Shown here: in pieces, positions 45,082 to 53,710 of the stretch
Numbering within the stretch: the first letter of the stretch is position 1
Layout: each line of letters begins with the position of its first letter
NCBI RefSeq assembly: GCF_001514065.1
Contig: NZ_KQ948424.1
Location: forward strand, 124,001-188,000
Direction: 5' to 3'
Source: Streptomyces antibioticus
GTDB lineage: Bacteria; Actinomycetota; Actinomycetes; Streptomycetales; Streptomycetaceae
Length of the DNA stretch: 64,000 nt
Translations under genes and position numbers: made by a program
The notes under the pieces: model-generated
What the model was told of the DNA's origin: nothing
What the model saw: the letters and a program-made list of their open reading frames with translations, nothing else
The model's database searches: none

Positions 45082-45672
45082 ATGGCCGTCAATCCGCAGC
45101 GGCGGGCGGCGCTGGTCGACGCCGGGGTCGAGGTGCTCGCGCGGGAGGGGGCGCGCGGGCTGACGTTCCGCGCGGTGGACGCCGAGGCCGGGGTGCCGGT
45201 GGGGACCGCCTCCAACTACTTCACCGGGCGCGACGACCTGCTGCGGCAGATCGACGCCCGGCTGCATGCGCGGCTGGCGCCTGACCCCGAGGTGCTCGCC
45301 GGACTGCTGGCGAGACCGAAGGACCGGGCGCTGGTCACGGCGTTCATGCACGACCTGATCGCCCGCGCGACCGCCGACCGCACCGGCCATCTGGCCCTGC
45401 TGGAGATGCGCCTGGAGGCCACCCGGCGGCCCGAGCTCCGGGAGTCGTACACCAAGTCGGTGCGCGGCGACCTGGAGCAGGGCATGGAGTTCCACCGGGA
45501 CGCCGGGCTGCCCGGCGGTGACGAGACGATCGTCGTGCTGTATCTCGCGATGCTCGGGCTGATCCTGGAGCACCTGACGCTGCCGGGGGTGCTGGACGGG
45601 GTGCTGCCGGGGGTGGGGGTGCCGGAGGGGCTGGTGGAGCGGATCGTGGCGACGGTGGTGCCGGAGTCGTAG
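45082..45672 (+). CDS. TetR family transcriptional regulator
   Basis: A 196-residue TetR protein; DNA-binding region LTFRAVDAEAGVPVGTASNYFTGRDDLL near residues 26-55, followed by a helical ligand domain. The ATG at 45082 has GAGAGGGG upstream. Divergent neighbour: the dihydrofolate reductase-like gene, a probable target. Ligand unknown. Confidence 0.9.
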   Translation: MAVNPQRRAALVDAGVEVLAREGARGLTFRAVDAEAGVPVGTASNYFTGRDDLLRQIDARLHARLAPDPEVLAGLLARPKDRALVTAFMHDLIARATADRTGHLALLEMRLEATRRPELRESYTKSVRGDLEQGMEFHRDAGLPGGDETIVVLYLAMLGLILEHLTLPGVLDGVLPGVGVPEGLVERIVATVVPES

Positions 45673-45678
45673 GCCGGG

Positions 45679-46284
45679 TCAGGTGCGGGGCTCGCGCCAC
45701 ATCGGCCACATCCGGGGGCCGCCGGGGAGGTCGAGCGGGTGGTCCGGGAGAGCGAAGCCGAGGCGTTCGTAGAGCGCGCGGCTGCGGGCGTTGCTGGCCT
45801 CCAGATAGGCGGGCAGCCCCTCGCGGTCGCATCGGTCGAGGACCGGGCCGATGAGGGCGGTGCCGAGGCCCTCGCCCTGGCGGTCGGGGCTGACGCCGAT
45901 CATCCAGAGGTACTCGTGGGCGCGGCCGGCGGGGTGGATGTCCTCCGTGAGCCGGGCGATCTGCTCGATCCGCTCGTTGGCGGGGTCGATGCTCGCGCGC
46001 ATCTGGGCGGGGCCGTCGTCGCCCTCGCCCTCGCCCTCGGCGTGCTCCTCGGCCGGCACGGACAGCCACAGCGCGCAGGCCGTGCCGTCCTCGGTGAGGT
46101 CGATGCGGCCGTCGGCCAGCACGATGTCGGTGAAGGCGGCCATGAGCTTGTGGTGGGTGGCGCGGAAGTACTCGTCGCCCGGGAAGATCCAACGGCTGAC
46201 GGGGTCGTCCTGGAAGGCCGTGTCGAGTAGCCGTACGACCAGATCGCGGTCGCTCTCGTCCGCCGTCCGTATCGCCACACCCAT
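45679..46284 (-). CDS. GNAT family N-acetyltransferase
   Basis: A 201-residue GNAT enzyme; acetyl-CoA motif YLWMIGVSPDRQGEGLGTALIGPVL and SNARSRALYERLGF. The sequence RWIFPGDEYFRATH near residue 30 is typical of actinobacterial GNATs of unknown substrate. ATG at 46284 with AAGGGG upstream; the upstream extension of the frame to 46440 reads through tandem DNA repeats and is not coding. Confidence 0.88.
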   Translation of the reverse strand: MGVAIRTADESDRDLVVRLLDTAFQDDPVSRWIFPGDEYFRATHHKLMAAFTDIVLADGRIDLTEDGTACALWLSVPAEEHAEGEGEGDDGPAQMRASIDPANERIEQIARLTEDIHPAGRAHEYLWMIGVSPDRQGEGLGTALIGPVLDRCDREGLPAYLEASNARSRALYERLGFALPDHPLDLPGGPRMWPMWREPRT

Positions 46285-46385
46285 GGTCCGCCCCTTGTCG
46301 TCAACTGGCCGTGATCGTCCGGGCGTTGACTCTATAGGGGCTGGCGTGACGGGGCGCCGAAGGGTCGGTCGGTGCATCGAAGGGG

Positions 46386-46445
46386 TGGTGTGCCAAGGGG
46401 TGGTGTGCCGAGGGGCGGTGTGCCGAGGGGCGGGAGGCAAAGGGG
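46386..46445. repeat. Four tandem 15-bp repeats
   Basis: Units at 46386, 46401, 46416 and 46431 follow TGGTGTGCC(A/G)AGGGG; the second and third differ at one base and the fourth is diverged. They lie in the 388-base gap between the GNAT and prenyltransferase genes, upstream of the GNAT start. Confidence 0.85.
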
Positions 46446-46493
46446 CGGGGCCCGCACGCCGTGGGGATGTGCGGGACCCGCCCGACCGGAGCT

Positions 46494-46534
46494 CCCCGGG
46501 GCCGCGCGGGGTCAGGAACCGCGCGGCCCCGGGG
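46494..46534 (-). terminator. Terminator after the polyprenyl synthetase gene
   Basis: Perfect 16-bp stem, CCCCGGGGCCGCGCGG (46494-46509) with 46519-46534, 9-base loop, 139 bases beyond the prenyltransferase stop. Extremely stable. Confidence 0.7.
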
Positions 46535-46672
46535 GCCCGGGGTCTGAGGTCCGGGGCGACTGCGTCCGCCTTCGTGTCGGTGCCGGTGCCGGCGGCTGTT
46601 CCTGTGCAGCTGTCGGTGGCCGTGTTCGTTTCCGTGTCGCCGGAGCAGTACGGCCCTCTGCTGTCCCAGCGC

Positions 46673-47674
46673 TCAACTGCTGCGCCGTGTCACGTACTCC
46701 GCGAGGGCCAGCAGTCCGACTGCCGCCTCCGGATCGGGTGCCGCGCGGGCCAAGTGCGCCAGCGCGCGGGCCATCCGGTCGGCCGTCTGGAGCTGTGCGC
46801 AGTCATCCTGTGCGCAGGGAGCCGCGTGGAGGTCGGCCGGCTTGCCGGTACGGGCGGGGTCGCCCCATATCCCGATGACGTCGTCGATGAGCTGGAAGGC
46901 GAGCCCGGCCTCGCGGCCGAACGCGTCGAGCGCCTCGACGTCGTCATCCGATACGCCCGCGTACAGCGCGCCGAGCGCGCAGGCGCACCCGAGCAGGGCA
47001 CCCGTCTTGGCCTCGGCCAGGCGGAGCACCTCGTCGAGGGTGACCTCGCCGGGGCTCTGCCGCTCCAGGGCCACGTCGGTGTACCGGCCGGCGCAGAGTT
47101 CGACGACACAGTCCGCGAGCCGGGCGGCGGCCGCCCCGGACGCCGGGTGCGGGTCCTCGGCGAGGAGCCGCAGGGCCAGCGCCTGGAGGGTGTCCCCGGC
47201 GAGGATCGCCTCGGTGTCGCCGAACACCGTCCAGGCCGTGGGCCGGTGGCGCCGGGTGGTGTCCCGGTCCATCACGTCGTCGTGCAGCAGACTGAAGTTG
47301 TGGACCAGCTCCACCGCGGCGGCCGCCCGCACCGCGGCAGTACGGGCCTCGGGTCCGCCGAGCGCGGCGGCCGCGGCGAGCACGAGCGCGGGTCGTACGG
47401 CCTTGCCGGCGTGGCCGGCCGCCGGGGTGCCGTCGGCGTGCTCCCAGCCGAAGTGGTAGAGCGCGATCCGGCGCATGGACCCCGGCAGCGACTCGATCGC
47501 CGCACGCAGGGCGGGGTCGACGAGCTCCCGGGCACGCTCCAGGACGACCGAGGCCTCGTGACCGTCGATCGGGGCGGACCGGTCGCCGACCGGAGTCGGC
47601 CGGCCGCCGCCGGGCCGCTGCCTGTCGCGTGCCTCGGAGGGGTGGTGCCGTGTGGCCGTCAGGAACTCACCCAT
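46673..47674 (-). CDS. Polyprenyl synthetase, encapsulin-associated
   Basis: A 333-residue isoprenyl diphosphate synthase-like protein. The first aspartate motif DDVMD is at 132-136 and the second, DDVIG (264-268), lies in QLIDDVIGIWGDPARTGKP, as in GGPP-synthase-type enzymes. The first 40-45 residues are polar and disordered. After TGKP the usual DLRxxKxxLPV helix and about 50 further residues appear to be missing before the final ARALAHLA helix. Downstream of eshA with a 113-base gap, same strand. In family-2B encapsulin loci such prenyltransferases are proposed cargo. ATG at 47674 with GAGGTGA upstream. Confidence 0.85.
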   Translation of the reverse strand: MGEFLTATRHHPSEARDRQRPGGGRPTPVGDRSAPIDGHEASVVLERARELVDPALRAAIESLPGSMRRIALYHFGWEHADGTPAAGHAGKAVRPALVLAAAAALGGPEARTAAVRAAAAVELVHNFSLLHDDVMDRDTTRRHRPTAWTVFGDTEAILAGDTLQALALRLLAEDPHPASGAAAARLADCVVELCAGRYTDVALERQSPGEVTLDEVLRLAEAKTGALLGCACALGALYAGVSDDDVEALDAFGREAGLAFQLIDDVIGIWGDPARTGKPADLHAAPCAQDDCAQLQTADRMARALAHLARAAPDPEAAVGLLALAEYVTRRSS

Positions 47675-47787
47675 GGGTCACCTCGAAGACTCCGCGGACG
47701 GTGGCGCATCCGCTGCCGCGGGCCGCGTCCCACCAGGGTGCTCCCGCCCTTGCGGGCGGGGGCACGGCGCATCGGGGGCGCGAAGGG

Positions 47788-49194
47788 TCACCGCCAGCGG
47801 CCGATCTCGACGTTCTCCAGGACGCCGAGCGCGTCCGGCACGAGGACCGCCGCGGAGTAGTAGGCGGTCACGAGGTACTTGATGATCGCCTGTTCGTTGA
47901 TGCCCATGAACCGGACGGACAGGCTCGGCTCGATCTCGTCCGGGATGCCGATCTGCTGCAACCCGATGACGCCCTGCTCGGCCTCACCGGTACGCATGGC
48001 GATGATCGAGGTCGTACGGGCCTCGGTGACCGGGATCTTGTTGCACGGGTAGATCGGCACCCCGCGCCAGGTCGGGATGCGGTTGCCGCCCACGTCGATG
48101 GTCTCGGGGACGAGTCCGCGCTTGTTGAGCTCGCGGCCGATCGCGGAGATCGCGCGCGGATGGGCGAGCAGCAGCTTGGTCCCGCGCCGGCGGCTGATCA
48201 GTTCGTCCAGGTCGTCGGGGCTGGGCACGCCGTCGTGCGGCTGGAGCCGCTGGTCGTACTCGCAGTTGTGGAGCAGTCCGAACTCGCGGTTGTTGACGAG
48301 CTCGTGCTCCTGGCGCTCCTTCAACGCCTCGACGGTCAGCCGGAGCTGGTGCTCGGTCTGGTTCATCGGCTGGTTGTAGAGGTCGGCGACGCGGGAGTGG
48401 ATGCGCAGGACGGTCTGGGCGACGCTCAGTTCGTACTCGCGCGGCCGGGCCTCGTAATCGACGAAGGTGTGCGGGATGTCCGGCTCGCCGCTGTGGCCCG
48501 CCGCGAGCGCGATCTCCTTCTCGCCGTACTTGTTGGTGCTCTGCTCCGGGATCGAGCGCTGCTCCTCGAGGTGCTCGCGCAGGGTGTCGGTGCGCTCGGC
48601 GACCTGCTCGACGTCGTTCCGCGGCAGGACGAGGACCGTGCAGGCGGTGACCGCGCGGGCGGTGAACTCCCAGATGGCGTCGGGGTCGAGCAGCGCCTGG
48701 TCGCCGAAGTAGGCGCCGTCGGCGAGGACTCCGAGCACGGCGTCGTCGCCGTACGGACCCGTGCCGATCTTCTCCACCTTGCCGTGCGCCAGCAAGTAGA
48801 CCTCGTCGGCCTGGCTGCCGAAGGAGGTGATCACGTCACCGGGTGCGAACTCGCGCTGCTGGCAGCGGCGGGCGAGCTCGGTGAGCACCTCCTCGTCCTC
48901 GTAGGACCTGAGCGGCGGCAGTTCGCCCAGCTCCGCCGGGATGACCTCGACGCGGTCTCCCGTCTTGACGAAGGTGACCCGGCCGTCCCCCACGGCGTAG
49001 GTCAGTCGGCGGTTGACGCGGTACGTACCACCCTGGACGTTCACCCATGGCAGTGTGCGCAGCAGCCAGCGCGAGCTGATCTCCTGCATCTGGGGTGCGG
49101 ACTTGGTCGTGGTGGCCAGGTTCCGCGCGGCTGCCGTACCGAGACTCTGCTGCGGACGGCCCTGCTCCGAACGGACCTCTTCGCCTACCGACAT
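47788..49194 (-). CDS. eshA: EshA-like family 2B encapsulin shell protein
   Basis: A 468-residue protein. The N-terminal arm and strands (about 1-90) belong to the HK97-like shell; a cyclic-nucleotide-binding-like domain is inserted at about 100-215 ([39 protein letters not shown]); the rest is shell fold ([64 protein letters not shown]). EshA proteins of Streptomyces form large assemblies tied to development and antibiotic production. ATG at 49194 with GGGAGGG upstream. The polyprenyl synthetase gene follows. Confidence 0.93.
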   Translation of the reverse strand: MSVGEEVRSEQGRPQQSLGTAAARNLATTTKSAPQMQEISSRWLLRTLPWVNVQGGTYRVNRRLTYAVGDGRVTFVKTGDRVEVIPAELGELPPLRSYEDEEVLTELARRCQQREFAPGDVITSFGSQADEVYLLAHGKVEKIGTGPYGDDAVLGVLADGAYFGDQALLDPDAIWEFTARAVTACTVLVLPRNDVEQVAERTDTLREHLEEQRSIPEQSTNKYGEKEIALAAGHSGEPDIPHTFVDYEARPREYELSVAQTVLRIHSRVADLYNQPMNQTEHQLRLTVEALKERQEHELVNNREFGLLHNCEYDQRLQPHDGVPSPDDLDELISRRRGTKLLLAHPRAISAIGRELNKRGLVPETIDVGGNRIPTWRGVPIYPCNKIPVTEARTTSIIAMRTGEAEQGVIGLQQIGIPDEIEPSLSVRFMGINEQAIIKYLVTAYYSAAVLVPDALGVLENVEIGRWR

Positions 49195-49496
49195 ATGTGA
49201 AACGCCCTCCCGAGACATGCCCGGGCGCCGGTCTGCGCCGGGGCATCTGTACGCGCAAGCCTTCCTCACGGAGCGTGCTCGTGCTATTACCCGAAAGAGC
49301 GGGAATGGATCTTTCGGTTGCTGGGCATGGATCGCGCCCTCGTACACGCGTGCCTCTCCGGCCGGCCGGCCGCACTTTGTCCGAAACGGCTCGCACGCCG
49401 TACGAACGAATGGTCCGGGGGGTCGGCTTTCGGTACAAGCACGGTTACGAGGCGGCCGCGAGAGGCGGCCGTCGGTGCGTACGCGAAGGAGGCGGC
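49195..49496. other. Divergent intergenic region of eshA and amidase
   Basis: About 300 bases. CCGAAAGA (49291-49298) and TCTTTCGG (49310-49317) form a perfect 8-bp inverted repeat with an 11-base spacer, a candidate operator or small hairpin in the eshA leader or promoter. A second GC-rich hairpin (GGCGGCCGCGAGAGGCGGCC) lies near 49455. No gene seen. Confidence 0.45.
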
Positions 49497-50087
49497 ATGG
49501 CCCCACCCATGTCCGCGGCGGATTTCCTGGACGCCCTGAAGGACGAGGGCGTCACGGTCGTCGAGGTCGGCGACTGGAGACACCACAACCGCAATCACAA
49601 GGGCCCCTGGGGGCCGGTGCACGGCGTGATGATCCACCACACGGTCACCAAGGGCAGCGCGCGCACGGTCGAGCTCTGCCGGGACGGCTACGAGGACCTG
49701 CCGGGGCCGCTCTGCCACGGTGTCATCACCAAGGACGGCCGCGTCCACCTGGTCGGTTACGGCCGCGCCAACCACGCGGGCCTCGGCGACGACGACGTCC
49801 TGCGGGCGGTGATCGCCGAGAAGGCCCTGCCGCACGACAACGAGGCGAACACCGACGGCAACCGCCACTTCTACGGCTTCGAGTGCGAGAACCTCGGCGA
49901 CGGTCACGACCCCTGGCCGGAGCCCCAGCTGGCGGCGATCGAGCGGGTGGCCGCCGCGATCTGCCGCCGTCACGGCTGGACGGAACGGTCGGTGATCGGC
50001 CACCTGGAATGGCAGCCGGGCAAGGTGGACCCGCGCGGCTTCACCATGGCGTCGATGCGGGAACGCGTCCGGGACCGCCTCAAGTGA
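49497..50087 (+). CDS. N-acetylmuramoyl-L-alanine amidase without signal peptide
   Basis: A 196-residue amidase-2/PGRP protein; zinc-site regions [12 protein letters not shown] and [16 protein letters not shown], with [11 protein letters not shown] in between. It starts [15 protein letters not shown] with no signal peptide or membrane helix, like phage endolysins and unlike the large secreted amidase at 38.2 kb. ATG at 49497 with AAGGAGG upstream. Its 3' end is the first unit of a tandem DNA repeat. Confidence 0.9.
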   Translation: MAPPMSAADFLDALKDEGVTVVEVGDWRHHNRNHKGPWGPVHGVMIHHTVTKGSARTVELCRDGYEDLPGPLCHGVITKDGRVHLVGYGRANHAGLGDDDVLRAVIAEKALPHDNEANTDGNRHFYGFECENLGDGHDPWPEPQLAAIERVAAAICRRHGWTERSVIGHLEWQPGKVDPRGFTMASMRERVRDRLK

Positions 50088-50152
50088 CCGTGCACGTCCG
50101 GGACCGCCTCAAGTGACCATGCGCGCCCGGGACCGCCGCAAGTGACAATGGG
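50066..50152. repeat. Three tandem 29-bp repeats carrying the amidase stop
   Basis: Units at 50066-50094, 50095-50123 and 50124-50152 share CGTCCGGGACCGCCTCAAGT with few changes. Unit 1 encodes the last residues RDRLK and the stop codon of the amidase; units 2 and 3 repeat this in non-coding DNA and reach 4 bases before the next start. Confidence 0.92.
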
Positions 50153-50155
50153 GGC

Positions 50156-51058
50156 GTGACCGGCCTCGACCCAGCCTCCCTGCGCCCCCGACTCCCGTCG
50201 CCGCTGCAGGAGGTCGAGGACGACCGCTGGGCCCGCCGGGGCGTCCGGCTGTTCCTCAAGCGCGACGACCTGATCCACCCCGAGCTGGTCGGCAACAAGT
50301 GGCGCAAACTGGCCCCGAACCTCGCCGCCGCGGGCGGCCGCCTGATCCTCACCTTCGGCGGCGCCTACTCCAACCACCTCCGCGCCACGGCCGCCGCCGG
50401 GCGCCTGCTGGGGCTCCCGACGGTGGGGGTGGTGCGCGGCGAGGAACTCGCGGACCGCCCCCTCAACCCGTCCCTGGCCCGCTGCGTGGCCGACGGCATG
50501 CGCCTGCACTTCGTCGACCGGCCGACGTACCGCCGCAAAGCCGAGCCGCCGGTGCTCGGCGCGATCCTGCGGGCGGCCGGCGCCGAGGACGCGTACGTCG
50601 TACCGGAGGGCGGCAGCAACGCCCTCGCGGTACGGGGCTGCCGGGCACTCGGCGAGGAGCTGCGAGGCCGGGCGGACGTGGTCGCGACGGCGTGCGGCAC
50701 CGGGGGCACCTTCGCGGGGCTGGCGGCGGGACTGGGGCCGCAGCAGCGGGCGTTGGGGGTACCCGTGCTCAAAGGAGGCTTCCTGACCGCCGACATACAG
50801 GCCCTTCAGGAGGCGGCCTTCGGCGCCCGGCAGGGCGACTGGTCGCTCGACGACCGCTTCCATTGCGGCGGTTACGCCCGTACGACACCCGAACTCGACG
50901 CCTTCGCCGAGGACTTCGAGAAGCGGCACGGGGTGGCCGTGGAACGTCTCTATGTCGCCAAGTTGCTGTACGGACTTGTCACCCTCGTCGGGGAAGGGGC
51001 CTTCCCGGCCGGCACCAGGGTGGCCGCGGTGATCACCGGGGCGCCCTTCCCGGGATGA
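50156..51058 (+). CDS. PLP-dependent ACC deaminase/D-cysteine desulfhydrase family
   Basis: A 300-residue fold-type-II PLP enzyme. The PLP lysine lies in LVGNKWRKLAPNL, followed by TFGGAYSNHLRATAAAGRLLG and the phosphate-binding TACGTGGTFAGL. The family includes D-cysteine desulfhydrase and ACC deaminase; which reaction applies cannot be told. GTG at 50156; GACAAT stands 6 bases upstream, formed by the third repeat unit, so a leaderless start is possible. Confidence 0.88.
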   Translation: MTGLDPASLRPRLPSPLQEVEDDRWARRGVRLFLKRDDLIHPELVGNKWRKLAPNLAAAGGRLILTFGGAYSNHLRATAAAGRLLGLPTVGVVRGEELADRPLNPSLARCVADGMRLHFVDRPTYRRKAEPPVLGAILRAAGAEDAYVVPEGGSNALAVRGCRALGEELRGRADVVATACGTGGTFAGLAAGLGPQQRALGVPVLKGGFLTADIQALQEAAFGARQGDWSLDDRFHCGGYARTTPELDAFAEDFEKRHGVAVERLYVAKLLYGLVTLVGEGAFPAGTRVAAVITGAPFPG

Positions 51059-51070
51059 CCGCGGAAGACC

Positions 51071-52666
51071 TCACTCCGCCTCCCGGTAGGCCGCCGCCTC
51101 CTCCAGGTCCAGCCGTCGTAGCAGCGTTCGCAGCATCTCGTCGTCGATGTAGCGGCCGTCCCTGAGCTTGACGAAGACCGCGCGTTCGGCGCTGATCATC
51201 TCCCGGGACAGCCGGCGGTAGGTGTCGTCGACGGTTTCTCCGGTCACCGGGTTGACCGCGCCGAGGCGTTCCCAGACGGCGTTGCGGCGGCGTTCCAGGA
51301 CGGTGCGGAGGCGGTCGGCGAGCGGGGGCGGGAGGGTGTTGCGTTCGTCGGTGAGGAGCTCGTCCAGACGGCGTTCGGCGGCCCGGGACGCCTGCGCCTG
51401 GGCGTTGGCCTCGGCGAGGGTCTCGGTCTGGGCGTCCCGGCCGGGGAGCTTGAGGAGGCGGATGAGCGTGGGGAGGGTGACGCCCTGGACGACGAGCGTG
51501 CCGATGACGGTCGTGAAGGTGAGGAAGAGGATCAGGTTGCGGCCGGGGAAGGGCTCGCCGCCGTCCAGGTGCTCGGGGATGGAGAAGGCGATGGCCAGCG
51601 AGACCACCCCGCGCATGCCGGCCCAGGCGATCACGAACGGGCCCTTCCAGGTGGGGTTCTCCTCGCGTTTCCTGATCCGCGCGGACAGCAGACGCGGGAG
51701 GAACGTCGCCGGATACACCCAGATGAACCGGGAGGCGACGACCACGAGGAAGACCGCGAGCGCGTACCAGGCGGCGTCGACCCCCTCGTACTCCCCAAGG
51801 CCCTTGAGGACGACCGGCAACTGGAGTCCGATCAGCGCGAACACCGACGATTCGAGGACGAAGGCCACCATTTTCCACACGGCGTCCTCCTGGAGGCGCG
51901 TCGCGAAGTCGACCTCCCACGCGCGGTGTCCGAGGAAGAGCGCCACCACGACGACCGCGAGCACACCGGAGGCGTGGAACTGCTCGGCGGCCGCGTACGC
52001 GACGAAGGGGATGAGGAGGGAGAGGGTGTTCTGGAGGAGGGGCTCCTTGAGGTGGGTGCGCAGCCAGTGGATCGGCACCATCAGGAGCAGGCCGACCGCC
52101 ACGCCGCCGATCGCCGCGAGCAGGAACTCGCCGATGCCGCCCGCCCAGGACGCGCCCTCGCCGACCGCCGCTGCGAGGGCGACCCGGTAGGCGGTGATCG
52201 CGGTCGCGTCGTTCACCAGGGACTCGCCCTGCAGGATCGTGGTGATCCGGGAGGGCAGACCGACCCGGCGGGCCACCGCCGTCGCCGCGACCGCGTCCGG
52301 CGGCGCCACCACCGCGCCCAGCACGAGCGCCCCGGTCAGCGACAGGCCCGGCACGATCTGGTAAACGGCCCAGCCGACCACGAGGGTCGCGAAGAGCACG
52401 TACCCGACGGACAGCAACGCCACCGGCCGCATCTGTGCCCGCAGGTCGAGGTACGAGCTGTCGGTGGCCGCCGTGTGCAGCAGCGGCGGCAGGACCAGGG
52501 GCAGCACGACCTCCGGGTCGAGCGTGTACTCGGGGACCCCGGGGACGTACGAGAACACCAGCCCGGCGGCGACCAGCAGCAGCGGCGCCGGCACCGGGGT
52601 GCGCCGGGCCGCCGCGGCGATCGCCGCACTGCCCGCCACCAGCAACAGCAGTGGCATCACGTCCAT
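51071..52666 (-). CDS. Na+/H+ antiporter, CPA1 family
   Basis: A 531-residue membrane protein with about 12 hydrophobic helices in residues 1-410 and a cytoplasmic helical tail of 120 residues. Transport-site motifs: APPDAVAATAVARRVGLP and GESLVNDATAITAYR (ND motif of CPA1), plus AWAGMRGVVSLAIAFS. Probable role: pH and sodium homeostasis. ATG at 52666 with GAGGG upstream; the frame continues to 53221 only by chance. Divergent from the UBP-finger gene. Confidence 0.93.
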   Translation of the reverse strand: MDVMPLLLLVAGSAAIAAAARRTPVPAPLLLVAAGLVFSYVPGVPEYTLDPEVVLPLVLPPLLHTAATDSSYLDLRAQMRPVALLSVGYVLFATLVVGWAVYQIVPGLSLTGALVLGAVVAPPDAVAATAVARRVGLPSRITTILQGESLVNDATAITAYRVALAAAVGEGASWAGGIGEFLLAAIGGVAVGLLLMVPIHWLRTHLKEPLLQNTLSLLIPFVAYAAAEQFHASGVLAVVVVALFLGHRAWEVDFATRLQEDAVWKMVAFVLESSVFALIGLQLPVVLKGLGEYEGVDAAWYALAVFLVVVASRFIWVYPATFLPRLLSARIRKREENPTWKGPFVIAWAGMRGVVSLAIAFSIPEHLDGGEPFPGRNLILFLTFTTVIGTLVVQGVTLPTLIRLLKLPGRDAQTETLAEANAQAQASRAAERRLDELLTDERNTLPPPLADRLRTVLERRRNAVWERLGAVNPVTGETVDDTYRRLSREMISAERAVFVKLRDGRYIDDEMLRTLLRRLDLEEAAAYREAE

Positions 52667-52753
52667 GGCCCTCGCCCGCCCTCGTCCATCGTCGTCCGCC
52701 CCGCCGTCGATTTTCCGCGCGGCCGTCCGCACACCCGTCGTAACCTGGCAATC

Positions 52754-53014
52754 ATGAAACAGTGCACGCACGCCGACGCGCTGCCGCACCCGGAACCCGC
52801 GCCGCTCAACGACACCTGTCCCGAGTGTCTGCGGGACGGTACCCACCCGGTGCAACTGCGGCTCTGCCTCACCTGCGGTCATGTCGGCTGCTGCGACTCG
52901 TCGCCCGGCAGACACACCACCACGCACTACAAGGAGTCCGGGCACCCGATCATGCGCACATTCGAGCCGGGCGAGGACTGGCGCTGGTGCTTCGAGGACC
53001 ACGTCCTCGTGTGA
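52754..53014 (+). CDS. UBP-type zinc finger protein
   Basis: An 86-residue protein consisting of one zf-UBP domain: KQCTHADALP, DTCPECLRDG, RLCLTCGHVGCCDSSPGRHTTTHYKESGHPI with the Cys/His spacing of ubiquitin-binding ZnF-UBP. Bacterial members are common in actinobacteria, often beside antiporters or redox proteins; the ligand is unknown. TAACCT lies 7 bases before the ATG, a leaderless pattern. Confidence 0.9.
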   Translation: MKQCTHADALPHPEPAPLNDTCPECLRDGTHPVQLRLCLTCGHVGCCDSSPGRHTTTHYKESGHPIMRTFEPGEDWRWCFEDHVLV

Positions 53015-53061
53015 TCGCGTCCGGGCCCTCGACCAGGCCGGAGGCGACTCCGTTTCCGGAC

Positions 53062-53087
53062 GGTTCGACGGTCTGACGTCTGGGTAC
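53062..53087 (+). promoter_or_regulatory. SigB-like promoter upstream of prsH-sigH
   Basis: GGTT (53062-53065), 16 bases, GGGTAC (53082-53087). This fits the GNNT-N14-16-GGGTA(C/T) consensus of Streptomyces SigB-family promoters and lies about 210 bases before prsH, so sigH may be controlled by itself or a sibling. Confidence 0.6.
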
Positions 53088-53154
53088 GTCAACCCGGCGC
53101 GCGTTCTTCCCAATTGGAGCCGCAGACCTCTAGACACGGAGCGTGTACACAGTT

Positions 53155-53167
53155 TTACTGTGAGTAA
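53155..53167 (+). promoter_or_regulatory. BldD-like box upstream of prsH-sigH
   Basis: TTACTGTGAGTAA, a near-palindrome matching the BldD pattern TTACnCwGnGTAA except at position 6. BldD is known to repress a sigH promoter in S. coelicolor, which makes the site plausible. Confidence 0.6.
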
Positions 53168-53296
53168 CGGCAAGGGGTCGGGGTCCCGGGGACAGGAAAG
53201 TTGAGAGCGCGATAGCGTCACCGCTGAACCACACTTCGCGTTACCCCGGGGGGCGACCCTCGGCCCCGAAATGCTTGTACCACCTTGGAGGTGAGG

Positions 53297-53710
53297 GTGT
53301 CCCAGATCGCAGGCGAGCCCGCGACCCAGGACTTCGTGGAAGTCCGGCTGCCGGCTGCGGGTGCCTACCTGTCGGTGCTGCGTACGGCGACTGCCGGTCT
53401 CGCGGCCCGTTTGGACTTCACCCTCGACGAGATCGAGGACCTGCGCATCGCGGTGGACGAGGCCTGCGCGATCCTGCTCCAGCAGGCCGTGCCGGGCTCG
53501 GTGCTCAGTTGCGTCTTCCGCCTCGTCGACGACTCACTCGAGGTCACCGTCTCGGCGCCGACCACGGACGGTCATGCCCCTTCGCGGGACACCTTCGCCT
53601 GGACCGTCCTGTCCGCACTCGCGGGCAAGGTCTCCTCCGCCGTGGACGAGGACAAAACCGTTTCGATCAGCCTCTACAAACAGCGCGGCGCGGGACCCGG
53701 GCCGGCGTGA
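53297..53710 (+). CDS. prsH: Anti-sigma factor of SigH (RsbW-like; PrsH/UshX)
   Basis: A 137-residue GHKL-fold anti-sigma factor: VEVRLPAAGAYLSVLRTATAGLAARL, then the N-box-like segment EIEDLRIAVDEACAILLQQA. It should bind and inhibit SigH until released by osmotic or developmental signals through partner switching. GTG at 53297 has GGAGG 5 bases upstream; a TTG four codons earlier is in frame. The stop overlaps the first sigH start as GTGA. Confidence 0.9.
   Translation: MSQIAGEPATQDFVEVRLPAAGAYLSVLRTATAGLAARLDFTLDEIEDLRIAVDEACAILLQQAVPGSVLSCVFRLVDDSLEVTVSAPTTDGHAPSRDTFAWTVLSALAGKVSSAVDEDKTVSISLYKQRGAGPGPA

Noticed and set aside
46673-47674. Second aspartate motif DDVIG read as a lost catalytic site
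   Set aside because: DDxxG is common in Streptomyces GGPP synthases, so this residue alone is not unusual.
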